64,000 nt of DNA from Bufo bufo. Taxonomy: Eukaryota > Chordata > Amphibia > Anura > Bufonidae. A program made the translations under genes and the position numbers. The notes under the pieces were generated by a model. The model was not told the origin of the DNA. It was given only the letters and a program-made list of their open reading frames with translations, and did no database searches. Below are positions 20,335 through 32,318 of the stretch, piece after piece. The stretch covers positions 159,287,256-159,351,255 of the forward strand of contig NC_053394.1 of the NCBI RefSeq assembly GCF_905171765.1, written 5' to 3'. Within the stretch, counting starts at the first letter, position 1. Each line of letters opens with the position of its first letter.

Positions 20335-21818
20335 CAGTGGGATGCGAAAGTTTGGGCAACCTTGTTAATCGTCATGATTTTCCTGTATAAATCGTTGGTG
20401 GTTACGATAAAAAATGTCAGTTAAATATATCATATAGGAGACACACACAGTGATATTTGAGAAGTGAAATGAAGTTTATTGGATTTACAGAAAGTGTGCT
20501 ATAATTGGACCATTCCTCTTTACAAAACATCTTTAGTTCATTCAGGTTTGATGGCTTCCGAGCATGGACAACTCTCTTTAAGTCACACCACGGATTTTCA
20601 ATTATATTCAGGTCTGGGGACTGAGATGGCCATTCCAGAACGTTGTACTTGTTCCTCTGCATAAATGCCTTAGTGGATTTTGAGCAGTGTTTAGGGTCGT
20701 TGTCTTGTTGAAAGATCCAGCCCCGGCGCAGCTTCAGCTTTGTCACTGATTCCTGGACATTAGTCTCCAGAATCTGCTGATGCTGAGTGGAATCCATGCG
20801 TCCCTCAACTTTGACAGATTCCCAGTCCCTGCACTGGCCACACAGCCCCACAGCATGATGGAACCACCACCATATTTTACTGTAGGTAGCAGGTGGTTTT
20901 CTTGGAATGCTGTGTTCTTTTTCCTCCATGCATAACGCCCCTTATTATGGCCAAATAACTAAATTTTAGTTTCATCAGTCCACAGCACCTTATTCCAAAA
21001 TGAAGCTGGCTTGTCCAAATGTGCTTTAGCCCACCTCAAGCGGCACTTTTTGCTGTGGGCAGAGAAAAGGCTTCCTCTGCATCACTCTCGCATACAGCAT
21101 CTCCTTGTGTAAAGTGCGCCGAATGGTTGAACGATGCACAGTGACTCCATCTGCAGCAAGATGATGTTGTAGGTCTTTGGTGCTGGTCTGTGGGTTGACT
21201 CTGACTGTTCTCACCATTCGTCGCTTCTGTCTATCCGAGATTTTTCTTGGTCTGCCACTTCGAGCCTTAATATGAACTGAGCCTGTGTTCTTCCATTTCC
21301 TCAATATGTTCCTAACTGTGGAAACAGACAGCTGAAATCTCTGAGACCGCTTTCTGTATCCTTCCCCTAAACCATGATGGTGAACAATCTTTGTCTTCAG
21401 GTCATTTGAGAGTTGTTTTGAGACCCCCATGTTGCTACTCTTCAGAGAAAATTAAAAGAGGAGGGAAACTTACAATTGACCCCCTTAAATACTCTTTCTC
21501 ATAATTGGATTCACCTGTGTATGTAGGTCAGGGGTCACTGAGCTTGCCAAGCCAATTTGAGTTCCAATAATTAGTTCTAACGGTTTTGGAATCAATAAAA
21601 TGACAACAGTGCCCAAATGTATGCACCTGCTTAATTTTGTTTAAACAATTATAGCACACTTTCTGTAAATCCAATAAACTTCATTTCACTTCTCAAATAT
21701 CACTGTGTGTGTCTCCTATATGATATATTTAACTGACATTTTTTATCGTAACAACCAACGATTTATACAGGAAAATCATGACGATTAACAAGGTTGCCCA
21801 AACTTTTGCATCCCACTG
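20335..21818 (-). mobile_element. Tc1-like transposon, copy A (internally deleted)
   Basis: Termini CAGTGGGATGCGAAAGTTTG and its inverted partner, flanked by TA (20333-20334 and 21819-21820). The inverted repeats are about 180-210 bp long. The copy is 1,484 bp against 1,635 bp for copy B; the difference is mainly a ~150-bp deletion near 20507, which removes part of one inverted repeat and the transposase C-terminus. Confidence 0.9.
20417..21430 (-). pseudogene. Tc1-family transposase, copy A (defective)
   Basis: DD34E transposase that cuts and pastes at TA sites. The N-terminal paired-type DNA-binding domain starts at the ATG at 21430 (MGVSKQLSNDLK…) with a GRPRKIS AT-hook-like motif. Damage seen by comparison with copy B: a 2-bp loss near 21051 (frameshift), a Glu codon changed to TAG near 20966, a 1-bp loss near 20818, and the C-terminal deletion near 20507. 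The catalytic Asp and Glu contexts (QDNDPKH, LNIIEN) remain readable. Confidence 0.85.
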
Positions 21819-22274
21819 TATATAAGATAGTATAAGCACCAACCTGATTCATAGTGCTCTCCCAGATCCCAAATGGAAAGATTGAAAGGTTGGTGGATAT
21901 ATATTGCTAATATAGTTATCCATGCAATATGCATGGTTGCGGTATCCTGGTGTGGTGTGGGGTAGCCGTTTGTGGTCATTGGTCTGGAGGGTATTACCGG
22001 TATATGAGTGCGGCGAATGTTTGAATATAGTATACAAGGTGGTTGAATGGGCACCATTGTTTCACGAGCAGCACTGCTATAGGTGCACCATCATTTAGAT
22101 GAGTGTGGGGAACGCGTCAGCAGCTGCGGTTTGGTTTTATCCTCAGTTACTTGAATTACGGTGTGTGCTGGGCCCAAATTTCTATACAACAGGTGGGACC
22201 CGGGGTAGTAACAAACTAATTCTGAAATTAAACATTTCTCTTCAATTTCAGTCACTCTCTTAATTGGCTGCAAG
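21819..22274. other. Intron sequence, nothing recognised
   Basis: Sequence between Tc1 copy A and the last exon. It ends in the pyrimidine-rich tract before the acceptor at 22274. Confidence 0.45.
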
Positions 22275-22344
22275 CGTTAAAGAAAAAGAAGAAAAAGCAA
22301 CCAAAGTGAAGATTGCCCCAGACAACAGAGGACTGACGTCTTAA
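22275..22344 (+). CDS. TNKS1BP1: TNKS1BP1-like gene, terminal coding exon
   Basis: The acceptor is TTGGCTGCAAG (ending at 22274), after a pyrimidine-rich stretch. The first base completes the Ser codon left open by exon 16223-16347. Then 22 codons follow (a Lys/Glu-rich run, then KVKIAPDNRGLTS) and the stop TAA at 22342-22344. Phase agreement across four exons is the main evidence that this is the true end of the gene. The acceptor is weaker than the others, so this is the least certain of the four. A possible poly(A) signal is AATAAA at 23278. Confidence 0.55.
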
Positions 22345-22479
22345 AGTCTGAGTGTCAACTACTCTTTATATGCTGGTCATGTGTGCTGGTTCATCCCATT
22401 CCTTATACTGAGCATTTACTGCTATACTAAAAAAATGTCTTAATATGTATGCTGGATCACAGGCAAATTCGTCACTTAA

Positions 22480-22836
22480 AGGGAAGTTGTACATGTAGTC
22501 CTAACTGTGAGCAACATGTCATAGAACAGAAGGAGGCGCACAGAAATATCTGTGGGTAAAGATTCAGTAGAACTGGTGGTTCATTCATTTAAATCTCTAC
22601 TCTTTCTATGCCTAATAGTCCAGAGGGTGGTCCTAACCAGTGATTGAAAGCTGCCTCTGTATGCATGTTCATACAGAGAAAGATGTCCGTCACGAGATAG
22701 GACTGCCCAGTGGACTCCTAAGCATAGAAATAGTAGAGATTTCAGTAAAAGCAATACTATCAATCTACTCAGCTCCTTCGGCTCTATAACATGCACCCTG
22801 CAGATTAGATATCATGTTCAGTGTGACAGGTTCTCT
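22480..22836. mobile_element. MITE flanked by TTAA
   Basis: Ends 'AGGGAAGTTGTAC' and 'GACAGGTTCTCT' are diverged inverted copies between TTAA at 22476-22479 and 22837-22840. A TTAA duplication suits piggyBac or Kolobok elements; I cannot say which. Confidence 0.55.
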
Positions 22837-22844
22837 TTAAAATT

Positions 22845-25800
22845 GATCTTTTTATATATATTTTTTTTATTCCAGATATTTTTTCTCTCTCGGCTTATTT
22901 CACTTACTTTTGATATGCATTTCCTAGGCTAACTCATGCGACAAGTGAATATTGATTTTTTTAACACTTTTATATGGGTCGCAAATTTGATTTTCAGGTC
23001 CCCTGCTTGAAGATAAATTTCTGGCTGCTTGCAGCTAACACTAGAGGGAGCTCATTGGATACAGATTTAGTATGTAGTTCGATTTATATATCCATGTTAA
23101 CCTGCCTAGAAAGTGATCATGTTACTGTGACTGTGTGAAGTGAAAAACTGCGCCAACCAGGGCACTTTGTATCTCCTCTAGCAGCTCCCACAAAAAATAT
23201 ATAAAAATGACAGTGGAGGCTGGCAAATTTCTTAAATATAAAATTCAGTGGACATTGTATGCTGTGCCAGGCATTAAAATAAATTGCTGTTTTGTGAGGA
23301 AATACTTTTCCCATTAAATTGAACCTTTCTTTGGCCCAGCAGTTTGAATCATACCATGGCAATGCAAACCCCCCTGGCCAACTTTTATTTACTCATATAT
23401 GAGGTTACAAGAGAGGAAAGAGAGGGGAAGGATACAGAGAATTCACTGTCAGTCTGATGAGTTTTACTGTGAAAAGTATTCTGCAGCTGCTATGTACTGT
23501 GAAACACAGAAGCTGCGGGCAAATTATTACTAAAACCTATTAAAATGTTGTTAGCGCAAAAATACATGGAAATCAATTAAAAAGGGCTTCAAAGGCACAC
23601 ATAGCTTTTAATCACTATATAAACATAGCTCATTGCCACCTCTATTGGCATGATAACCTTGTTTCCACAGTAGCTTTTAGATGACAAATGACAGACCTGC
23701 TAGGGGCTGTTTTCCTCTGGTACAAGGAAACTGTGTAGTATAAAATCAATTATGTCCCTTGAAAGTTTTTTTCTGACTTCTTGGAGACAAGTTGTGCAAA
23801 AAAACATGGCCAAAGGCAATATGTCTTAAATGCAACCCCCTACCTAGGCCATGTTATATTTCAAAATAGATTATAGACCTTCTATTCCATACATTAATCG
23901 CGTTATTCACCTTTGAACCCTCTATATTTCTCTTTTATCTTTCTAGTCTTGGTACACATATAGTTGTGAGTTGTGTCTGGCCAGTTGTCTTATGCCAGAG
24001 AGCACTGGAGAGAAAAACTCTACATGCTACATTTTTCTATCCAGCATTGGGAGATATTCGGCATTAAAACTGATGCACCAGATGCCAGAAGCTGTCCCAT
24101 TAAGTGGTAGCTGCTATGAGGGTGAAAGTGGTACTCACAGATCACGGTGGCAACCTCTTCGCTGGTGCTTCCTAGGGCCATGCAGTAACTGAAGATACAA
24201 CAACCTTCTTCCCTTGGGGCACTCCATGGAGTTGAGGCTCCTGCCTTGTGGTAGTTGGGGTGCCCTTGATGTTGGATGTCTGTTTGGATGCAAGGCAGGA
24301 GAGTGGGTGAATTGGCCAGGGGATGGTGGAAACAGGAACCAGGCCAGTTGGTGCAATGAATAAAGTCTCTTTTTACTTTTGAATGCAAAATGTGGGTAGT
24401 AGTTCCCCCAGTAATAAAAAGTCACAATTGCAAATAATATAAATTCTTCCTCAATGGTAGCGTATGGACAACAGCAATAATACGTGTTTTAGTACTCCAT
24501 CTCCTTGTCTCTCTCTAAAGTCTCTCTGCAGAACCTTAGCCATGCAGTGAGGTTCTTGGTATGCTTCTGCAGTTCTCAAACTAAAGAGTACAGATATAAG
24601 ATATGGTGGACTAAACTGTCTCAACGTGTGGAAGGCAATGTTTCCTCTCACAGCAGCAAAGTCTCTCGGCCATAAACATGCACAATACTTTGCTGTCCGG
24701 CTCAAATGCATGGTCTTTTGTGGGTTCTAGACCTTCTAACTTCTCTCAGGAGCATCTGTAGAAGTCTCAGAGATTAGGGTTATCTGAGCTTGGACCTAGC
24801 TGTGAGAAGCTTGCACATGGAGGTCTTCTCTGACCATCAGGCAGAACTAGACTTACTAACTAATCAATGGGCAGGCCTAGGTCCATGTCCTGGAAACCTA
24901 ACACAATCAACCAAGAACTTAACCATTGATTGTCCATACAGCGCCATTAGGTATGCAAACATAGCAAATCGCAACAATTAACCCTTTGCAGTAACCCTGT
25001 ACTGGGATACTGCATGGGGACAGCAAACACTGTTTTCCTAGGATTACCATATATCGTCTTTTCATGGGTGCATCTTTTTGCCTTGCTAATATAACTATGT
25101 AAATGCATATATTTTGAGTTATAGTAATATTTATTAATTCATGATAATTGAATGGTTTCAGCCAATTAGGTACTCTGAGGTGAAATGTTTTATAAGCTTG
25201 TTCAAATGCTATGCAAAGTTGTGCAAACTGTGTCCACTAGGAATACCAGCCTTACACTTTACCCTCATTTCTATTGCCATGCAGTGCACAGAGAATGTCC
25301 TTTTGCCACAATTTCTGTGGCGGGCAGATCTCTGCCTAGCCTTTTCATATGTTTACCTGGGTTATCTCACTGTAATGATTGACTAGCAATGGTAGCTGGC
25401 TTTCAATGTGCATTTTATGACCGATTACCCAATGGTTCTCCATACAGAGCTTTCATTTGATCCATATTCTGCAGTGATCCTTGTATTTGCATATACCCAT
25501 AAAGTACAGTCTATAGAAGTATGTCGGCAGAGAGTAGCAGTGTGTGCTACTAGATACAGTGACATGCTTAAACTGATTTTCTGGGGAAAATATTGATCAC
25601 TTACCCACAGTATGGTAAGCCCTCAATGTTTGATCTGTGTCCAGAAAGGGGAATGCTGTAGCCCCTTCATTGTTAGTCTAGGAACATTGGTAAATGTGGC
25701 TTGGAGCGTGGAACATGCACATGGCACTGCAGTTCAGCCCCAGTGACATATCAACGAGCTGCTGGTTGTGTCCCTACATATTGTTTGTCAATAGGTGTCC

Positions 25801-25866
25801 TCCATTGATCACCTCATAGTGGTTTAACCTAAGGAAAGACAAGCAGTGTCCTTTCTCAGAAAATCT
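22845..25866. other. 3' UTR and/or intergenic, no gene seen
   Basis: This follows the stop of the TNKS1BP1-like gene. AATAAA hexamers occur at 23278 and near 24358. Some of this may be 3' UTR. No coding frame or repeat family was recognised. Confidence 0.45.
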
Positions 25867-25872
25867 CTTTAA

Positions 25873-26630
25873 AGGCAATCTGTCACCTCCCTTTCTTACA
25901 TTACATTGCAGCCAGTGCCTTCTAGGTGACAGACACAGTATCTCAAACATACATTTTGTTCTTTTTGGGGATTTGCAAAGTCCCTTTTATCCGGTATGCA
26001 AATATGGTGAGAGGAGTCCACCTGGCAGTCCCCAGCTCTAATGTGCCCCGGACAGGGGCGTAGCTATAGGGGGTGCAAAAGTAGCAGTCGCTACCGGGCC
26101 CAGGAGCCTGAAGGGGCCCAAAGACCCTTGTGCCACATAAAAAAACACTGGCATTATAGAAAGTGCATGCTGGTCAAGTTACCGCTCTGGCTGGAGGGAA
26201 GGGGTTAGGCCAAGAATTTGGCATGTCAGGGGTGAGGTTTTTGCCTCGGGCAGTACGAACGCTATGTGCTTCCCTGCCCCTGGCCACAAAGCACTGAGGG
26301 AAGGGGGGGCCCAAGCTGAACTCTAGCACCAGGGCCCATGAGCCCATAGCTACGCCCCTGGCCCCGGACCTCCAATCTAATTTGTGCCATGCTTCTCACC
26401 TCAGCCCAGGGTTTGATTTAGGGCTCAGTGACATCAGCAGCTGAAGGAGGTGTGGAAAGGGTCCGGGGCACTGTTAGTGCTGGGGATGCCCAGGGGGCTT
26501 TTGTCACCTCATTTGCATATTAGATAAAACTTTACAAAGTGAGCAAAAGGTATGTCTGGTCTGGGATACTACGTGTCACCTACAGGGCATTGAGAGCAGT
26601 TTAATGTATGAAAGGTAGGTGACATTCTCT
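25873..26630. mobile_element. MITE flanked by TTAA, holding a hAT MITE
   Basis: Ends 'AGGCAATCTGTCACCTCC' and 'GGTAGGTGACATTCTCT' are inverted copies between TTAA at 25869-25872 and 26631-26634. Of the 758 bp, 316 come from the later insertion at 26053-26360 with its duplication. Confidence 0.65.
26053..26360. mobile_element. hAT MITE, CAGGGGCGTAGC termini
   Basis: 308 bp, left end CAGGGGCGTAGCTAT and right end ATAGCTACGCCCCTG, exact inverted copies. Flanked by the perfect 8-bp duplication GCCCCGGA (26045-26052 and 26361-26368), the hallmark of hAT. Non-coding. Confidence 0.92.
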
Positions 26631-26636
26631 TTAAGG

Positions 26637-28027
26637 CTTCATGACAATACTGTATTACAGTTCTTCATCTATGCTTTAGGGAACTGTAGCATGCCTCAAA
26701 AATCTATTGGCATATACTGTATCTCTATATTCCTCTAATTTCTTACAGAGGAAGATTTTTTTTCTCTCAACGTCAAAATTGCGCTATTGGATGCCTTATT
26801 GTGGGGATATTGTTCCCTAAAAATATTCTTTCTTGATGAGAATAGCTCCAAAATTTGGTGCCTGAAGGAGTCGTCCTATGTCAACACACAGAGTGCTTAC
26901 TGCTGATGGTGTAGTCTCCCACTCGTGGCAGCGATAACAGGAGTCAATTACACGTTGTTCGTAGAGGAATGTCTTTGCAGGTAGTCACTATATTTGATAC
27001 CGTTGGTAGCTTTGCACCTTTGTGCATGGTTGTATGGATCAAATGATTTCATTACGCCACATCCATTACATCTCAGGGAAGTGGCTGAGGATGGTGCAGT
27101 CTCTGTTCACAGATTCTAAGGTGTAGCTTTGCATGTCTGCTGAATTTTTTTTTTTACATAGTACAACACTTTACACGTGAAGAGTCACTTTTAAGTGGTG
27201 ACACTTTTATACTGTAATTTCCTGAAATATCATTGTTGCTTTCTATGACACAACTTCTTTTGTACGCCACAGTAAGTACAGTATATTGTATTGATAAAGC
27301 CATTGTAAGATACAGTAAACTGGGATTATGTGCTTTTTGGGTGTTGTCCACAAGTGACTCGCTGATGGTATCGGAAAATAAATATGTATAAAGCAAACTC
27401 TCTGTCTTTGATCATTTTCTTCCTATACTTGTCTGTAACTATTGCTAGCTCTGTATGAAACACCTCTGTACTGTTAGAGTAACTGAGGCACCAGAATCAA
27501 AAGCTTGATAAGTTCCATTGGTGGTATGGTATGAAAACCACGTACACGTCCCCGAAGTGGAACATGAGGATTTTTCTTCTGCACATCACATCATCTGGTG
27601 GCCAGGAAAGTGATACTGTCATTCAGAACTGTTATGGAGGTTTTTCTTTTATCAAGTCAGGATATGAGACATCTGGATTTGAGGAAGTTTTTACTTGACG
27701 GCAGGGAGACATCATAGATGAAGGTGTCATCAAAGTGAAGTCTAACATGTAGATAGAATGCATCATTCTTATACCTTATCGCTGGCAGTGACAGTTATTA
27801 CCACATTGCTATATTCCTTAAGCTTGACCGCAAGCTAACGGCCACTGATTAGCATCTGGGGGATCTTCCTTTATTTGCTAACCAGGGCCTTACACAAAAA
27901 GAAAGTTTAATTTAAAGAAAATGTAACCCCTTATAACACAATCTTACACAAAGTATGAATATTTCTGACATTTCCCTCCTGTTTTTAATTTGTTTAACAT
28001 TCTCCTCAAAACATCCATCTTTAAGGT
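26637..28027. other. No gene recognised; may hold retroviral 3' LTR
   Basis: Sequence downstream (minus sense) of the env relic. A 3' LTR would be expected here, but I could not find a matching second copy or clear TG/CA ends. Confidence 0.35.
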
Positions 28028-29212
28028 TTTCACAAAATCTCATCACACAGAGGAGACATCACCACCATAATCTTCTTCTTTCACTTCTTGATACTTGGTA
28101 TGAGAGACAGATGTGTCTATAAGTCTCTGGATAAGTCCTCTTATGCATGGATGCAACAACAAACACAGACCGTGAGTACACTGGTGACAATGGCGACAGA
28201 CGGTAATGCTGATGTCACCAATCCGGACCATCCTTTAAGCCACAAAGAGAAGGGATCCTCACATCCTGAGTTCTCGGCCAATTTTTGGGATAGCGCTGTC
28301 AATCCTTCCAGGGCCTTAGTAATGCTGCCGTCAGCTAATAACATATCAAGGCCCGTTCTATTTCGCCATAAGGGTGGTGGGGCCTCGCTGTTCCGCTATT
28401 CCTTTTATTGCGTCTCTGGTGTAATTAACAAACCTTTGCTGATTGTAATAGATGTAATTAATCCAATCTACAGTACATTCTTATTGATTGTTACCCATAT
28501 GATAGACTCCCACCGTGCTGTGATCTGATTCTTGCTTTGAACTCATTGGGCACTCCACGAGGAAATCCTATGCCATCTATATAGATGTAAGGTTGAAAGG
28601 CTCCCTGGGGGACTTCTCTCTTCCCACTATGGTATTTACGAGTCATGTCGAAATTAAGTAGAGAGGCATCACCAACTGAATCAAGGCACACTCTCCTCCG
28701 AAATTGTGAATCAACCGGGCTCTTTTTTTCCTGTCACCACATAACCACCAAATGTCAGCCCTCAGGGTGGTCTGGTCAGTCCAGGTGGCCGTATAGTTGC
28801 TATTACTAGTGATGAGTGGCATAGGCAATATTCGAATTCACGATATTTTGCAAATTTTTAGCTGAATATTCACAATAAATTCGCGAATTCAAAGTTTCCC
28901 AGTTGCAAAAATCAACAATGTAATATGCACATATTGCATGCTCAATTTCATTAGCTATAACAAACAATCACACAAAAGGCTATATACCAAAATCTGGGTA
29001 TGTACAAGCCAACAATTTATCCATGAGATAGATAGTCAGTCAGCATGCCTTACAATGGCAGCCTTGTGTGCAATGGGACGATCAAGACCAGCTCTTATCT
29101 GACTGAGAGCCACTAAGCCTCAAAGTTACTTGATTTGAGTTGGATGGCTTGGGGGATCTGCGCACCTACATCATTATCATTAGGGTGACAAAAATTGTAA
29201 AAAGAAAATTGT

Positions 29213-29434
29213 CCTAACATTTATATTCACTAACCTTCCTATACTGTTTTGTCATGTAAACTCATTTACATAAACATGGGCATAAGGTAAAGACATGCAA
29301 ATTAGCAGAATCTGCCTTGTTCTTCAGCTGAAACACTATTTGCACGTCTTTCCCATATGCCCATATTTATGTAAATGAGTTTACATAACAAAAACAGTAT
29401 AGAAAGGTTATTGAATATAAACATTAGGACAATT
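29213..29434. repeat. Foldback inside the hAT element
   Basis: Arms of about 83 bp (29213-29295 and 29350-29434) are reverse complements, including 'gtaaactcatttacataaa' and 'atgtaaatgagtttac'. A second smaller palindrome, 'gtgtactaccagatgcc'/'ggcatctggtagtacac', lies at 29470-29562. Confidence 0.75.
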
Positions 29435-29678
29435 AGAAAACTGAAAATTTTTATGCATCCCTCCTAAGCAGTGTACTACCAGATGCCGGAGAAGCCTTCA
29501 CAGGCGAAACGGCGTTGGGCAAGGTGTGACCGAGGGGCCAACACATGGCATCTGGTAGTACACCTTTATTCTCTTTTGTCAGTTTACTTTTGACTGCCAG
29601 CTTGTGGATCCTTGTACCTATTTTCTTTGAAACAGGTTTATTTAAACTTGGTTTTTTTGCCTCTTGCTGGCAGTCTTG

Positions 29679-29681
<3 letters not shown>

Positions 29682-29723
<42 letters not shown>
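29682..29723. repeat. (ATT)n microsatellite
   Basis: About 14 uninterrupted trinucleotide repeats. Open frames through it are artefacts. Confidence 0.95.
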
Positions 29724-29727
<4 letters not shown>

Positions 29728-31639
29728 GAATTATTTTCACTTTATTTTTAGCCAGAATCTTTGCTGTGGCCGACCCCTCGGCCCTCCCCTGGGTCCATCA
29801 ATCCTTTACTGTCTGTTCTTATCTGCTGCTTACTTTAGTACTTAATTATACTGTTCTATATGTTTGATATCAGTCTTTAATAAAAAATATTTGCTTAGAT
29901 ATTGGGCCTGTGTACCACAGTCTGCTGTTGCAGATATCTTTTATGATATAATCTTCAATAAATCACTAAGTTTGTCAAATACCTATGTGTGGAGGTGTCC
30001 AATGTCTGTTTGGTTTAGTGACTATATATTTTGTCCTCCCGACATTATTACACATGTATATAATTGCCCGGTCTTTCTAATAGGTGTGTTGCCATTGTAA
30101 GGTATGCTGACTATGTGTCTCATGGATAGATTGTTGGCTTGCACATACCCAGCTTTTTGCATACAGCCTGTCTGTTACATGTTGTTTATTGTATGTTATA
30201 GGTAATGATTTATTTTAAAAATAAAATAACATAGTATCTATGAAAAGAAATTATTAATGATAGGTAGGAAAATATTTATAATAAAAATTAATTAATGATA
30301 GGTTAAATAATAATTATATATAAAAAAAAAGTATGAATGATAGATAGTATAATAAGGATAAAGAGAAGCTATATATAATAAGTGAAGAAATATTATAGCT
30401 TTATCTAGTTATAAAAAAAGATCTAGAATATTCACAATTACGAAGATTTAGCACTATATTCTATAATTTCACAAATTCTTGAAGTGCTGATATTCGCGAT
30501 AAAAATTCACAATTAGAATATTCGCGCTTAACACTAGCTATTACTTGAGACATTTACCTTTTCACTACAGTAATTATCTTGGAGCTCTCCATAGTTATGA
30601 CCCGTTCCTGGGAGCACAAAGCTAGTATAGTTACCTCGGTAGGCGATTACCTGGGTTGGTATGTCTGGTTTCTTGATGGCAGGAAACAACAGAGAAAATG
30701 TTTTGCACTTTCCGGTTAGGTACAGGTACCTAACTGGGGCCTGGCAGTAGCACATGCTACACAATTATGTTTATTCAGACTCCTAGTTGTATACTTAAGC
30801 CATTCCAGCCACTCATTCCTTTATTCGTACGCTGTCTCTAAAGCTAATCTATCTTCATAGGTGAGATTAGTGAATCGAACCATTGGCCCTATATGTTCTA
30901 TGATGGCCCTTCCTGGCATTTCTAGCTTATTGGTTCCCTTGGTCTTATTTACCTTTTTCTCCTTAATCTCAATAATGAAATCTCCTATGGGATCTGTGCC
31001 AGATACATAAGCACCAATGGCAAACAATTGATGGTCACTCTTTAGAGGGTTCTTCAAAGTTATCGCAGTTTATTACAATTTATTCCCTCAGTGCACTCCG
31101 AGCTAGCTTTCTTTATTACCTTCAACCTCTCCTGTAAATTAGTTGGGTCTTGTGTTTGGCATAATCTATACCCAAAATCCTCTCCAGTGTTCCAAATTGC
31201 TAAATCCCAGGTTGAACATTTACGGTTGCCTGGGATATTGGTAGGTATAAAACATATATATTTATCAGACCATGTTAATCTAGCTGCTTGGTCTCTATTT
31301 TGACACTTGTCTTGCATTAAGGAACAAAAGTCTATCTCTACTGTGCATGTTTTTCCTACAAAGAAAGTTATTGGGTTAATAGTTAAGGCCAGTGTTATAC
31401 CAATCTATGGGTTCCGCAAGGTGGCCCGTTCTTAGTCAACCTGTCCTAATTGCAGTTCCTCTAAAGAATCCTATTAAAACCAATCCCACCTATACTGTCC
31501 CTAATGAATGCATCCTAGATCTGATTCTTTTGTCCGGGATAGGGGTAGGGAGTCTTCACCAGGCTTGAGACAATCCTTCCCTAATAGAAGACCTCCCTTT
31601 GAAGCTGGACTTTTGACAATTGAATCAGATTTTATTCTG

Positions 31640-32318
31640 TCCCTACCTTCCTAACCAGTTTACAGTGGGACAGATGAATCCTAGAGGTACGTTCTGCAAT
31701 TTTGACAGCTGTAGGGGTTGTTAGCAGGACTTGGTATGGACCTTCCCAGGACCCAGTCACCAGACTTTACTGACACAGGTTCGTCTACAGGATCACCTGG
31801 AATGAGATTGGGAACAAAAACCTCTTTGTTGGTTAGCATTTTTACCATGTAATCAGCAAGGGTTAAATATGCTTCTTAATCTGACCTAGTGAATACTGTT
31901 AGTTGAGCAATGACATAAGGTCTACCATACATCATTTCAAAGGTGGTCAGCCCTGAGGCTGTAGGTGTCACATGCATATTTAAAACTACTAATGGTAAGC
32001 AATATATCCAGTTTTTCCCTCTTTCTTCCATAGTTTTCTTCAGCTTATTTTTAAGTATCCCATTTTGTCTTGCTACTAGGCCTGCTGACTACGGGTGATA
32101 TGTGTAGTAATTTTTGAGTTCGATTTTGTGCCACTAGGAATGCAACTGTATTTTCAAAATGTGACCCATTGTCACTGTGTATTTTTTCAGGTATCCCAAA
32201 CCTAGGTATTACTTATTTTTACCAATGCCTTGGCTACAGAGATTGCATCTGGGTTAGCCGTGGGGAATACCTCTATCCACTTAGTGAAGGCAACAATAAT
32301 CACCAGACAATACCGTCA
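31640..32318 (-). pseudogene. Endogenous retrovirus pol (integrase) relic
   Basis: The minus strand reads as the C-terminal two-thirds of a retroviral DDE integrase, upstream of env in the same orientation. The first catalytic Asp region lies near 32300-32250. The second Asp region (DNGSHF-like, with stops) lies near 32170-32150. The Glu-containing helix and a conserved TPFEMMYGRP-like block lie near 32080-31920, and the SH3-like C-terminal domain with a GPYQVLL motif near 31745-31660. Several in-frame stops make it dead. The provirus appears cut near 32318, where similarity ends abruptly. Confidence 0.75.

Larger units (their letters stand above)
28807..30536. mobile_element. Non-autonomous hAT element inserted in env relic
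   Basis: 1,730 bp between perfect 8-bp duplications GCTATTAC (28799-28806 and 30537-30544). Termini are TAGTGATGAG and, inverted, TAGTGTTAAG, followed by 'attcg'-rich subterminal sequence. It encodes no transposase. It contains a foldback at 29213-29434 and a TTA microsatellite. Confidence 0.92.
28043..31317 (-). pseudogene. Endogenous retrovirus envelope relic, split by hAT
   Basis: Broken minus-strand frames (31317-30821, 30764-30534, then 28828-28043) look like a retroviral envelope of the gamma/epsilon-like kind. The surface region has several N-glycosylation sequons and a Trp-rich block near 28780-28740. The transmembrane part has a heptad-rich region (about 28470-28340), a Trp-containing membrane-proximal stretch and a hydrophobic membrane span followed by Cys residues (about 28230-28170), then a short tail with a Tyr-based signal. 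Frameshifts and stops interrupt it, and a 1,730-bp hAT element sits in the middle. It is not functional. Class assignment is tentative. Confidence 0.7.

Noticed and set aside
29545..29867. Poly-Leu, poly-Tyr and poly-Ile frames
   Set aside because: They are translations of an (ATT)n microsatellite in three frames.
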